A stretch of DNA of 64,000 nucleotides, taken from positions 1 to 64,000 of the forward strand of contig QVIN01000013.1 in assembly GCA_003416985.1 (NCBI GenBank), written 5' to 3'. This document shows, in pieces, positions 16,205-25,191 of the stretch (positions are counted from its first letter, which is position 1; the number at the start of each line of letters is the position of its first letter). Source of the stretch: Duganella sp. BJB480. GTDB lineage: Bacteria > Pseudomonadota > Gammaproteobacteria > Burkholderiales > Burkholderiaceae_D. The notes under the pieces are model-generated. The model was not told the DNA's origin, did no database searches, and was given only the letters and a program-made list of their open reading frames with translations. Position numbers and translations under genes: made by a program.

Positions 16205-18871
16205 TTACTTGAACTTGTAGCTGGCGGTCAGCTGCACGTAGCGGCCGAGCTGGCTATGGTAGGAAGTGCCGTAGCCCTGCAGGTAGGCCAGCTGGCTGGC
16301 GTCCATCGGCGCTTCCTTGTTGGCCAGGTTCTGCACCGACAGCGACAGCTCCAGGTTGCGGAAGCCCTTGTAGCCGATGTAGGCGCTGGCCGTCAGCCAC
16401 GAGTGGACGTCGCACAGCTGCGGGTTCGCCGCCTGGAACGAGCAGGCCGTGTCCGGCGTGCTCTTGACCGAGTAGCCGCCCACGTAGCTCCAGTTGACGC
16501 TCGCATCCCACGGGCCGCGATCCCACGCCACGCCGGCGCGGCCGCGGTTCTTCGGCTGCAGGTAGTAGCCGACGTAGTCAACCGGATCGTTGCCGGGCAC
16601 GTCGGTGCTCAGGTAGCTGTTCATGCGGTTGTAGCTAGCGCTCAGCGACACCCTGCCCCAGTCGCCTACGCTGAAGCTGCCGCGCGCGTCCACGTCCACG
16701 CCGCGCGTCTGCGTCGACGACAGGTTGGCGGTGATCAGGCTCAGGTGATCGAGCTTGCCGCTGACCGGGTTGCGCACGATGCGGTCGGCGAACTTCGCCT
16801 CGTTCTCCAGCAGGTAGCTGGCGCTGATGGTGGAGAGCTCGTCGCGGCGCTTGATGTGGTACGCGTCGACCGACAGCGACCAGCCCGGCACCGGCTCGGC
16901 CACGAAGCCCAGCGTCAGGCTCTTGGACTTCTCGGCCTTGATGTCGGGATTGGCGCCGGTGGTGAAGGCCACATAGCGCTCGCAGTCGTCGTTACCGGCG
17001 GTGAACACCGGGCAGCGCTTGGGATCGAGCACCTTGGTGTAGCCGTTGGTGTTCCCGGCGTGCAGCTCCGGCAGCGACGGCGCGCGGAAGCCCTCGGCGT
17101 AGGTGCTGCGCAAGGCCAACTGCGGCAGCGGGCTCCATTTGACGCCGGCCTTGGGCGTAAAGGCCGAGCCGAAATCGCTGTAGCGGTCGGACCGCGCGGC
17201 CAGGCTCAGCTCGACCGTCTTGAGCACCGGCGCCGACAATTCGCCATACGCGGCCGTCACGCTGCGCGAGCCGTTGGCGCCGGTCATGCCGATCAGCTGG
17301 ATCGAGCCGTCGGTGAACAGCTGGTCCGGCATGGCGTCGAATTTCTCGTGGCGGTACTCGGCGCCGACCGCGATCGACAGCGGCCCGCCGGGCAGCGTGA
17401 ACAGCTCGCGGTTGCCGTGCACGTCGACGCTGCTGGTGCTGGTGTCGGCGTGGTTGTTCAGCTCGGGATACAGGCGCGCCATCAGCGACGGATCGTTGGC
17501 GCCCGGGTTGTGCAACAGGAAGCTGTTGCGCACCAGGCCGTCCGCGTCGAGCACGTCGTTGATCAGCACCTTGTCCTGGATGTAGCCGTGGTAGCGCGTG
17601 TCGGTCAGCGAGCGCGAGAACATGGCCGCCGCCTCCACGTCCCACTTGCCCAGCGTGCCGCGCGCGCCCAGCGTGCCGCGCATATTGCGGCTCTCGCTGG
17701 CGATGGTGGTCGGCACGTCGTTGAACACATAGCGCACGCCCACCGTCTTGCCCCACTTGTTCTGCGGATGGCTGGCCGGCAGCAGCAGGTAGCTGATGGT
17801 GGTGCCCGGCGCGTTGCCGTACAGGCCGTACTTGTCGACCAGGTCGTTGGTGTAGGCGCCGTAGGAATTGGTGGCGTAGCTGTACATGCTGGACGCCTGG
17901 CGGCTGCGGCTGAGCGCGGCGTCGCCGAACATTTCCCAGCCACGGCCCAGGTCGTAGGTCAGCGCGCTGTAGACGTTGTCGCGCTGGCTCTTCGATTGCA
18001 GCGTGACGGCGCTGGTGTTGTCGTTGACGCAGCGGCCGTTCAGCGGCGAGCCGGCGTCCACCAGCGCCGGGCAGTCGCCGATGATGCCGAGGAAGCTGCC
18101 GCCGGTGGTGCCGGACGCGGTGTAGGCGTTGCTGGAGAACGAGGAGCGGCGGTCGGCCAGGCCGTAGCGGCGGAAGTCGGAATCCCTGGTACGCGGACGG
18201 GCGTTGACCAGCACCGGGCTGGTGTCGCGGTGGGACAGGCTCAGCAGCCAGTTGTAGCCGTCCTGCGCCAGCGTGCCCTTGCCGTAGGTCAGGCCGATGT
18301 CGCCGGTGTTGCCGTCGTGGTAGGCCGAGGTGCCGCCCGAGACCTTCAGCGCCAGCCCCTCGTAGTTCTTGCGCAGGATGATGTTGATGACGCCGCCGAT
18401 GGCGTCGGCGCCGTAGATCGCCGAGGCGCCGTCCAGCAGCACCTCGATGCGCTCGACGGCATCGACCGGGATCGCGTTGGTGTCGACGAAGGAGGCCGAG
18501 CCGAAGCCGAACGGCGCCACGCGGCGGCCGTTGATCAGCGTCAGCGTGGAGCCCGCGCCCAGGCCGCGCAGCGAGATGCCGGCCGAGCCGAAGGCCTGGC
18601 CCGGCGTGCCCTCCGACGTGTAGGCGCCGGTGTTCCCGGCCGGCAGGTCGCGCAGCACGTCGCTGACGGTGGCCGCGCCGGAGCGGGCGATCTGCTCGGC
18701 TGTGATAACCTGCACCGCCGACGCGGTTTCCGCATCGACGCGCTTGATGCGCGAGCCGGTGATTTCCACGCGCGGCGGCGCGTCGGCGCTGACCTGGGCG
18801 GCGGCGGTCAGGGGGGCGGCGCCGGCGCACAACAGGGCGACGGCACGAACAATGGGACGAATTTGCAACAT
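16205..18871 (-). CDS. TonB-dependent outer-membrane receptor
   Basis: The 888-residue protein has a signal peptide (residues 1-25, ending AAAQ), then the receptor plug with VEITGSRIKR, SVQVITAEQIARSGA, LRGLGAGSTLTLINGRR and GADAIGGVINIILRKN. A long beta-barrel follows, ending in LTASYKFK, a typical outer-membrane C-terminus (aromatic penultimate pattern). It belongs to the large TonB-receptor class often used for carbohydrate, peptide or siderophore uptake; the ligand is not readable. The ATG at 18871 with GGAGTG upstream was chosen over a longer frame to 18913. No exbB/exbD/tonB set is beside it. Confidence 0.9.
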   Translation of the reverse strand: MLQIRPIVRAVALLCAGAAPLTAAAQVSADAPPRVEITGSRIKRVDAETASAVQVITAEQIARSGAATVSDVLRDLPAGNTGAYTSEGTPGQAFGSAGISLRGLGAGSTLTLINGRRVAPFGFGSASFVDTNAIPVDAVERIEVLLDGASAIYGADAIGGVINIILRKNYEGLALKVSGGTSAYHDGNTGDIGLTYGKGTLAQDGYNWLLSLSHRDTSPVLVNARPRTRDSDFRRYGLADRRSSFSSNAYTASGTTGGSFLGIIGDCPALVDAGSPLNGRCVNDNTSAVTLQSKSQRDNVYSALTYDLGRGWEMFGDAALSRSRQASSMYSYATNSYGAYTNDLVDKYGLYGNAPGTTISYLLLPASHPQNKWGKTVGVRYVFNDVPTTIASESRNMRGTLGARGTLGKWDVEAAAMFSRSLTDTRYHGYIQDKVLINDVLDADGLVRNSFLLHNPGANDPSLMARLYPELNNHADTSTSSVDVHGNRELFTLPGGPLSIAVGAEYRHEKFDAMPDQLFTDGSIQLIGMTGANGSRSVTAAYGELSAPVLKTVELSLAARSDRYSDFGSAFTPKAGVKWSPLPQLALRSTYAEGFRAPSLPELHAGNTNGYTKVLDPKRCPVFTAGNDDCERYVAFTTGANPDIKAEKSKSLTLGFVAEPVPGWSLSVDAYHIKRRDELSTISASYLLENEAKFADRIVRNPVSGKLDHLSLITANLSSTQTRGVDVDARGSFSVGDWGRVSLSASYNRMNSYLSTDVPGNDPVDYVGYYLQPKNRGRAGVAWDRGPWDASVNWSYVGGYSVKSTPDTACSFQAANPQLCDVHSWLTASAYIGYKGFRNLELSLSVQNLANKEAPMDASQLAYLQGYGTSYHSQLGRYVQLTASYKFK

Positions 18872-19025
18872 GAACACTCCGTGACAGTTTGATGAAAGGA
18901 CTTCAACTGACACGGAGTGTGTTTTGTCGCCGTGCTCAGGTCACGGACAGGACTGCTGTTTTTGTACCAAGCTGCTGGCATTCCCATGCCGCAGTGCAAA
19001 CTGTGGGGCGCTGACCACGCCGGCG

Positions 19026-20663
19026 CTAGCTGCGCACCGCGCCGCTCAGGGCCGGCCACTGCTTGGCGCGCGCCGGCCGCGCCGCCGGCGCCGCGCCGCG
19101 CCCGCCATCCTTGAGGCGGAACACGCTCACCAGCTGCGACAGCGTGGCGGCCTGGTCCTGCAAGCCCTGCGCGGCCGACGCCGCCTGCTGGACCAGCTCG
19201 GCGTTCTGCTGGGTCACGGTATCCATCTGCGAAATCGCCTGGTTGACCTGCTCGATGCCGGCGCTCTGCTCGCGGCTGGCGTGGCTGATCTCGGCCATCA
19301 CGCCGGCCATGCTCTGCACGCTTTCCAGCACCTCGTTCATCGTCGCGCCGGCCTCGGCCACCAGCTTGCTGCCGTTCTCCACCTGCCCGACCGATTCGCC
19401 GATCAAATCCTTGATCTCCTTGGCCGACGCCGCCGAGCGCTGGGCCAGGTTGCGCACCTCGGTCGCCACCACCGCGAAGCCCCTGCCCTGCTCGCCGGCG
19501 CGGGCCGCCTCCACCGCCGCGTTCAGCGCCAGGATGTTGGTCTGGAAGGCGATGCCATCGATGACGGCGATGATGTCGGCGATCTTGCGCGACGAGGTGT
19601 TGATCGCGCCCATGGTGTCGACCACCTGCGCCACCACCGCGCTGCCCTTCTGCGCCACGCTGGCCGCCGAACTGGCCAGCTGGTTGGCCTGGGCCGAGTT
19701 GTCGGCGTTGTGGCGCACGGTCGAGGTCAGCTCCTCCATCGAGGCGGCGGTCTCCTCCAGCGAGCTGGCCTGCTGCTCGGTGCGCGAGGACAGGTCCAGG
19801 TTGCCGGCGGCGATCTCGCCCGAGGCGTGGGTGATCACGCCGGTGGCGCCGCGCACCTCGCCGACGATCTTCTCCAGGTTGTCGCGCATGGTACGCATGC
19901 CGTACAGCAGGCTGGTGGTGTCGCCCGAACGGGTCTCGACCGTCACGCCCAGGTCGCCGGCGGCGATCTGGCTGACGATGTCGGTCGCGTAGTCCGGTTC
20001 GCCGCCCAGGCTGCGCGTGATCCAGCGCGTGATCAGCAAGCCGCCGGTCGCGCCGAAGGCCACGCTGCCGACCACCAGCCCCAGTATCCACAACCGCGAC
20101 GAGTTGTAGCGGCGGTCGCCCTCGACCGCCTCCAGCTTGCCGCCGTCGGTGTAGTAGTCGACCAGCTGGTCGACCTGGCCGCGCAGGGCGACGATCAGCT
20201 TGTTCGACTCGCCGCGGATCAGCGCGCGCGCCTGGTCGTCGTTGTTGGCGCGGGCGGCGGCGCGGATCTTGCCGTCCTCCTCCATGTAGCGCGCCCACAT
20301 GTCGACGAACTTGCCGTACATGGCCCGCTCCTCGGCGGAGCTGGCCAGCACCACGAACTCGTCCTGCATTTTCTTCAGGTCGACCAGGTCCTTGGCGATG
20401 ACCTGGTCGTATTTGTCCATGTCAGTCAGGCTGGACGAGATGATGTATTGCAGCTCGCGGGTGCGGATGCGCGCGATCTGCGACTTGATGTCCTCGATCA
20501 CCCGGATGCTGGGCATCCAGCGGGCGGAAAACCGCTTGGACGTGTTATTAACCTGAGCCAGCTCCCAGACGGACAAAACCCCCACCAACACCGTCAGCGC
20601 TAATACAGCGGAGAATGCCAACCCCAGCTTTTGTCCTAGACGCAGCGAATTAAACCATTTCAT
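19026..20663 (-). CDS. Methyl-accepting chemotaxis protein
   Basis: The 545-residue receptor has an N-terminal membrane segment (about 11-30), a periplasmic four-helix-bundle (4HB_MCP) ligand domain, a second membrane segment near 190-210, a HAMP region and the signalling hairpin. The hairpin tip is conserved (AARAGEQGRGFAVVATEV, about 385-405). It signals to CheA/CheW in the polar arrays; the ligand is unknown. The C-terminus (KQWPALSGAVRS) has no NWETF-type CheR tether. No che genes are nearby. Confidence 0.92.
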   Translation of the reverse strand: MKWFNSLRLGQKLGLAFSAVLALTVLVGVLSVWELAQVNNTSKRFSARWMPSIRVIEDIKSQIARIRTRELQYIISSSLTDMDKYDQVIAKDLVDLKKMQDEFVVLASSAEERAMYGKFVDMWARYMEEDGKIRAAARANNDDQARALIRGESNKLIVALRGQVDQLVDYYTDGGKLEAVEGDRRYNSSRLWILGLVVGSVAFGATGGLLITRWITRSLGGEPDYATDIVSQIAAGDLGVTVETRSGDTTSLLYGMRTMRDNLEKIVGEVRGATGVITHASGEIAAGNLDLSSRTEQQASSLEETAASMEELTSTVRHNADNSAQANQLASSAASVAQKGSAVVAQVVDTMGAINTSSRKIADIIAVIDGIAFQTNILALNAAVEAARAGEQGRGFAVVATEVRNLAQRSAASAKEIKDLIGESVGQVENGSKLVAEAGATMNEVLESVQSMAGVMAEISHASREQSAGIEQVNQAISQMDTVTQQNAELVQQAASAAQGLQDQAATLSQLVSVFRLKDGGRGAAPAARPARAKQWPALSGAVRS

Positions 20664-20936
20664 TATGCTAGTCCTTCAACGTTTAATTTGATAGTAACTG
20701 GCCGCTTTGCGGAAGGAGACGGCATTCATCATAGCGCAAGCGGAATCGGCCAAGCGCCGGGTATTTCGGCCTTGTAGACTATTCGCAACATATTGTTTTC
20801 AAAGCATTTATTAATATCAACGGAAGGAATAATAGTTTCCATGGCACATTAAAAACAACAGTAAACGGAATAGCATGGCTTTAGAATATCCGAACTTCTT
20901 CAAAGCAACATTCGATTTAATCAAAAAGGAATTCTT

Positions 20937-21932
20937 ATGTCCAGTTCATTCAATGCAATTAATAATGTCGCTATTACATCGGCGGATGTCGTCTGGGGAA
21001 GTGATTTAAATATCATCTATGAAATATTAAGCCGCCGCTTCAATGGATTTAATGAAAACGGGTTTTATGCCCACCCGGAAGAGGTGTCGCTGCGGGCCGA
21101 ATTGAGCGAGGTGGGCGCGCTGCGCCGGCTGACCCGTCAACTGCGCGGACAGGGCACGAACGGCGTGGTGCTGGGCGGCCTCGGCCTGCAAGGCCTGAGC
21201 GAGGACCGCCGCAACGCCGCCCTGTACGCGCTGACGCTGATGCTGGGCTTCCCCACCTCCACCGACCAGCGCACCGGCCGCGTGGCGTGGGACGTCAAGT
21301 CGCGCCCCGAAGCCCACAGCGCCGCCCGCTTCACCACCTTTTCCGAGCGCGTCGGCAGCGCCGACATGCACACCGACTCCTCGTTCTATCCGATGCCGGA
21401 GGAACAATTCATCCTGTACGTGGTGCAGGCGGCCGACTGCCAGGGCGGCCACTCGCTGCTGATCGACGGCGAGGCCATCTACCAGACGCTGCAGCAGACG
21501 GCGGCCGGCCGCGCCGCCTTCGACCTGCTGAGCGAAACGCCGGTGCCGTTCCGCGTGCCGGCCGTGTACGCGGCCGGCGACGCCGCCGTCGAGCATTTCG
21601 TGGCGCCGGTGTTCGGCCCGCCGCGCCGCGACGGCGACCGCTTCACGCTGCGCTGGCGCTACGACGCGATCCAGAAAGGCCTGGCGGTGCGGCCCGACCT
21701 CAGCACGCCGGCGCTGGTCGACGCGCTGGCGCTGCTGAACGAGGTGGCCGAGCACGGCGCGCCGCGCTTCAAGCAGCAGCTGCCCACCGACACCCTGCTG
21801 TGGGCCGACAACCACCGCGTGCTGCACGGCCGCACCACCTACACCGACGAGCGCCGCCACCTGATCCGCATCCGCATGTCGGACGTGCCGAACGCCGAGC
21901 GCATCGGTCCTTCCGGCGTGGTGCGCGATTGA
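20937..21932 (+). CDS. TauD/TfdA-family Fe(II)/2-oxoglutarate dioxygenase
   Basis: The 331-residue protein has the iron-binding triad H145-x-D147 (MHTDSSF) and H297 (NHRVLHGRT), followed by an arginine (RRHLIRIRM) placed to hold 2-oxoglutarate. The fold and length fit the TauD/TfdA family, which hydroxylates small molecules or amino acids, often in natural-product pathways. The first 40 codons and the 250-bp upstream gap are AT-rich compared with the rest. An AAAGGA site precedes the ATG. Its TGA overlaps the TTG start of the MFS gene, so the product may be modified and then exported by the same unit. Confidence 0.85.
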   Translation: MSSSFNAINNVAITSADVVWGSDLNIIYEILSRRFNGFNENGFYAHPEEVSLRAELSEVGALRRLTRQLRGQGTNGVVLGGLGLQGLSEDRRNAALYALTLMLGFPTSTDQRTGRVAWDVKSRPEAHSAARFTTFSERVGSADMHTDSSFYPMPEEQFILYVVQAADCQGGHSLLIDGEAIYQTLQQTAAGRAAFDLLSETPVPFRVPAVYAAGDAAVEHFVAPVFGPPRRDGDRFTLRWRYDAIQKGLAVRPDLSTPALVDALALLNEVAEHGAPRFKQQLPTDTLLWADNHRVLHGRTTYTDERRHLIRIRMSDVPNAERIGPSGVVRD

Positions 21933-23290
21933 GCGCGGCCGCCGCCGAGGCGGGCCTGCCGCCGGCCGAGCGCACCTGGGCCATGCTGTCGCTGATGACC
22001 GGCGTGGCGCTGGCCTCGCTGGACACGGCGATCGCCAACACCGCGCTGCCGTCGATGGCCGCGCAGCTGCACGCCACGCCGGCCGCGTCGGTGTGGATCG
22101 TCAACGCCTACCAGCTGGCGATGGTGGCCACACTGCTGCCGTTCGCCGCGCTGGGCGAGATCGCCGGCTACCGCCGCGTCGCCCTAAGCGGGCTGGTGCT
22201 GTTCACGCTGGCCTCGCTCGGCTGCGCGCTGGCGTGGTCGCTGCCGGCGCTGGTGGCGGCGCGGCTGCTGCAGGGCCTGGGCGCGAGCGCGATGATGGCC
22301 GTCAGCACCGCGCTGATCCGCGCCATCTACCCGTCCGAGCGCCAGGGCCAGGGCTTCGGCACCAACGCGCTGGTGGTGGCGGTGGCCTTCGCGGTGGGGC
22401 CGACCGTGGCCTCGCTGATCCTGTCGCTGGCGTCGTGGCCGTGGCTGTTCGCGATCAATGTCCCGCTGGGCTTGCTGGCGCTGGGCGCGGCCAGCCAGGC
22501 GCTGCCGCAGACAGCGCGCGCGGCGCACCGGCTCGACGCGCTGGCCGCGCTGTACAACGTCGGCGCCTTCGGCCTGGCGATCCTGGCGCTGGGCGACGCC
22601 GCGCATGGCGCCGCGCCGCAACGCCTGCCGGCCGAGATCGCCGGCGCCGTGCTGTGCTGGGCGCTGCTGCTGCACCGCCAGCGCGGCCACGCGGCGCCGC
22701 TGCTGCCGGTGGACTTGTTCCGCAAACCGATGTTCGCGCTGTCGGCGCTGACGGCGTTCTGCACCTTCGCCGTGCAGAGCCTGGCCTTCGTGTCGCTGCC
22801 CTTCTTCTTCGAACGCACGCTGGGCCGCTCGCCGATCGACACCGGCTTCCTGATCACGCCGTGGCCGGCGCTGGTCGCGGTGATGGGGCCGCTGGGCGGC
22901 TGGATGAGCGACCGCTACCCGGCCGGCACGCTGGGCGGCATCGGCCTGGCGGTTTTATGTGGAGGCATGCTGTTGCTGGTCGCGCTGCCGGCCGACGCCT
23001 CGGCGCTCGACATCGGCTGGCGCATGGCCTTGTGCGGCGTGGGCTTCGGCTTTTTCCAGGCGCCCAACATGAAGGCCATCATGGGCAGCGCGCCGCGCGC
23101 GCGGGCGGGCAGCGCCAGCGGCATCGTCGCCACCGCCCGCCTGAGCGGCCAGGCCACCGGCGCCGCGCTGGTGGCCTACTGCTTCACGCTGTCCGATACG
23201 CGCGGCACGGTGTACGCGCTGATGGTGGCGGCCGGCTTCGCGGCGGTGGGCGCGATGGTGAGTTTTTCGCGCCAGCTGCTGAGGAATTAA
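21929..23290 (+). CDS. MFS transporter (DHA2-like drug/metabolite exporter)
   Basis: A 453-residue protein with about 12-14 membrane segments and DHA2-type motifs: LDTAIANTALPSMAAQL in TM1, RLLQGLGASAMMA in TM4 and FAVGPTVASLI in TM5. The best start is the TTG at 21929, which overlaps the dioxygenase stop (TTGA, translational coupling). An ATG at 21983 would cut into the first membrane segment. Family members pump drugs or self-made metabolites out with protons. Coupling to the TauD-like gene suggests it exports that enzyme's product. The stop overlaps that of the convergent AraC gene. Confidence 0.85.
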   Translation: MSAAAAEAGLPPAERTWAMLSLMTGVALASLDTAIANTALPSMAAQLHATPAASVWIVNAYQLAMVATLLPFAALGEIAGYRRVALSGLVLFTLASLGCALAWSLPALVAARLLQGLGASAMMAVSTALIRAIYPSERQGQGFGTNALVVAVAFAVGPTVASLILSLASWPWLFAINVPLGLLALGAASQALPQTARAAHRLDALAALYNVGAFGLAILALGDAAHGAAPQRLPAEIAGAVLCWALLLHRQRGHAAPLLPVDLFRKPMFALSALTAFCTFAVQSLAFVSLPFFFERTLGRSPIDTGFLITPWPALVAVMGPLGGWMSDRYPAGTLGGIGLAVLCGGMLLLVALPADASALDIGWRMALCGVGFGFFQAPNMKAIMGSAPRARAGSASGIVATARLSGQATGAALVAYCFTLSDTRGTVYALMVAAGFAAVGAMVSFSRQLLRN

Positions 23291-24240
23291 TTGCCGCGCT
23301 GCTGGCGGAATTTGGCTGGCGGCGTGCCGAAGTGGCGGCTGAAGGTGCGCGACAGATGGCTGGCGTCGTGGAAACCGCAGGCCTCGGCGATGTCGGCCAT
23401 CGCCCGGCCGCCGGCCAGCAGCATGGTGCGCGCCTGCTCCAGCCGCATCTTCATCAGGTAACGGTGCGGCGGCAGGCCCAGCGCCAGGTGGAACTCGCGC
23501 GAGAAATGCGCCTCGCTCATGCCGCACAGCGCCGCCAGGTCGCGGTTGCTGACGCCGGTGGCCAGGTTGGCGCCCATGTGGGTCAGCACGCGCCGCAGGC
23601 GTCCGCCGCCCAGCGTGCTCGACTGCGGCGCCGCCGCCGGCCGGCTGTAGTGCTCCAGCAGATAGCTCAGCAGCGCCACCATCAGGCCGTCGCAATACTG
23701 CGACTGCAGCGGCCCGGCCATCGCGTCGCCGTTGAGCATGCGGCGCACCAGTTCCATCACGTGGCGGTCCGAGGTGAACTGCTGGGCGCCCAGGCTCAGC
23801 GGCGTTTCGCGCAGCCCGTTCAGGCTGTCGATCAGCGCGGCCGGCACGAACAGGTTGACGATGTCGCAGCTGCTCAGCCGGCTCCACTGGCTGGCGCCGC
23901 TGGGCGGACAGATGCGGAAGCGCTCGGCCGCGATCACCCCGCCCCACACCGGCTGGCCGTGCAGCCAGATGCGGGCGTCGACCGGCTCCAGCATGATGGC
24001 GATGCGGTAGTCGTTGGGATGCGAGCTGATGGTCTGGATCATCGCGTCCGGCTGGTTGCTGGTCCAGCGCACGATCGAGGCCCTGGAGCTCGGCAAGGGA
24101 CCGATGCAGGTGTGCAGCGGCGTGTGGACACCGCTGCGCAGGAACCAGTCTTTCAACACTTCGGTATTGTCTATCGCAGTACCCATGGGCTCGTCCCGGC
24201 ATATGGCGGAAGGCCGATTATCAAGCGCGGGTTCCGCCAT
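23287..24240 (-). CDS. AraC-family transcriptional regulator
   Basis: The 317-residue protein ends in the double helix-turn-helix of AraC regulators (about 205-310; signatures LAALCGMSEAHFSREF and MADIAEACGFHDASHLSRTFSRHFG). The N-terminal half is a cupin-like ligand domain of no assigned specificity. An internal ATG at 24186 would shorten it by 18 residues; neither start has a strong ribosome site. It is convergent with the dioxygenase-MFS pair and overlaps the MFS stop, so it may or may not regulate that pair. Confidence 0.88.
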   Translation of the reverse strand: MAEPALDNRPSAICRDEPMGTAIDNTEVLKDWFLRSGVHTPLHTCIGPLPSSRASIVRWTSNQPDAMIQTISSHPNDYRIAIMLEPVDARIWLHGQPVWGGVIAAERFRICPPSGASQWSRLSSCDIVNLFVPAALIDSLNGLRETPLSLGAQQFTSDRHVMELVRRMLNGDAMAGPLQSQYCDGLMVALLSYLLEHYSRPAAAPQSSTLGGGRLRRVLTHMGANLATGVSNRDLAALCGMSEAHFSREFHLALGLPPHRYLMKMRLEQARTMLLAGGRAMADIAEACGFHDASHLSRTFSRHFGTPPAKFRQQRGN

Positions 24241-24313
24241 GTCAAATGATCAATTGACGGGGTGGCGCATCCACGACGCCATCTGGTCGACCACCTTCCG
24301 AGCGCGGTGTAGC

Positions 24314-25096
24314 TCAGTCGCGCTGGTCGCCCAGGTATTTTTTATAGATCGCGTTGAAGCGGCCCGAACTCTTGAGCTGCTTCAGGCCGGCGTTGAAGTC
24401 GTCGCGCACGCCCTGGTCCCGGAACACCGGACGGTAATCCATCGGATTCATCTTCACGAAGTTGTGCATCGCGATAGGCTTGTCATGGAAGTTCTTGCTC
24501 CCCTTGAGCAGCAGGCTGAAGTACTTGTAGATGTTCTTGTCGCTGAGCGCGACGTCGTAGTGGCCGGCATCGAGCGTCATCACTTGCAGCGATTGATTGT
24601 TCTGCTCGAAGTAGCGCCCCTCCTTCTTCACCTGGTTCAGCCACGCGGGGTAGCGCTTCAGGGCGCCGACAAAGGCGATGACGGTCAGGCCGCGCAGGTC
24701 CGCTGGCGTCCTGATCGAGATATGCCGGGACGCCAGTGTGATGAAAACGTTGTCATAAAAGACTGCGGGATCGCCGTAGAAGGCGCCGGCCTTGCCCATG
24801 TCTTCGCCGAGGTCGGTCATGGCGGCGTCGACGCTGCCCATCCTGAACGCCGTGGGGATGCGGGCGAAGGGATAGTATTTCGGCTTGAGCGTGTGGCCGC
24901 GGAACGCCAGCGCCTCGCGCAGGATCTCCAGTTCGATGCCGGAATCGGTTTCGGGAAAACAGAAAGGCGGAATCTTCTCGCCAAACGCCATGCTCACTTC
25001 AGTGGACATCGCCAGCCCGGGACAGGCCAGGCCCAGCATCACGGCGCCTCGCAACAGGGGCGACGCACATTTTCTCAACCACCACATACCCGCCAT
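24314..25096 (-). CDS. Periplasmic solute-binding protein, family 3
   Basis: The 260-residue protein has a signal peptide (about 1-30) and the SBP_bac_3 fold: an N-terminal lobe with GIELEILREALAFRGHTL, ARIPTAFRMGSVDAAM, and a C-terminal lobe with LRGLTVIAF and DVALSDKN. Such proteins bind amino acids or opines for ABC uptake, but no permease or ATPase gene is adjacent. Orphan copies of this type are common in betaproteobacteria and may act as sensors. Confidence 0.8.
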   Translation of the reverse strand: MAGMWWLRKCASPLLRGAVMLGLACPGLAMSTEVSMAFGEKIPPFCFPETDSGIELEILREALAFRGHTLKPKYYPFARIPTAFRMGSVDAAMTDLGEDMGKAGAFYGDPAVFYDNVFITLASRHISIRTPADLRGLTVIAFVGALKRYPAWLNQVKKEGRYFEQNNQSLQVMTLDAGHYDVALSDKNIYKYFSLLLKGSKNFHDKPIAMHNFVKMNPMDYRPVFRDQGVRDDFNAGLKQLKSSGRFNAIYKKYLGDQRD

Positions 25097-25191
25097 CTCC
25101 AGAATCGCATGTTGCTATCTTAACGAGTTCCCCACGGTTTCCTCAAATTTTATTCGCCCTCTTCCGATGCGGCGTGGCGTCGCCCGGACGA

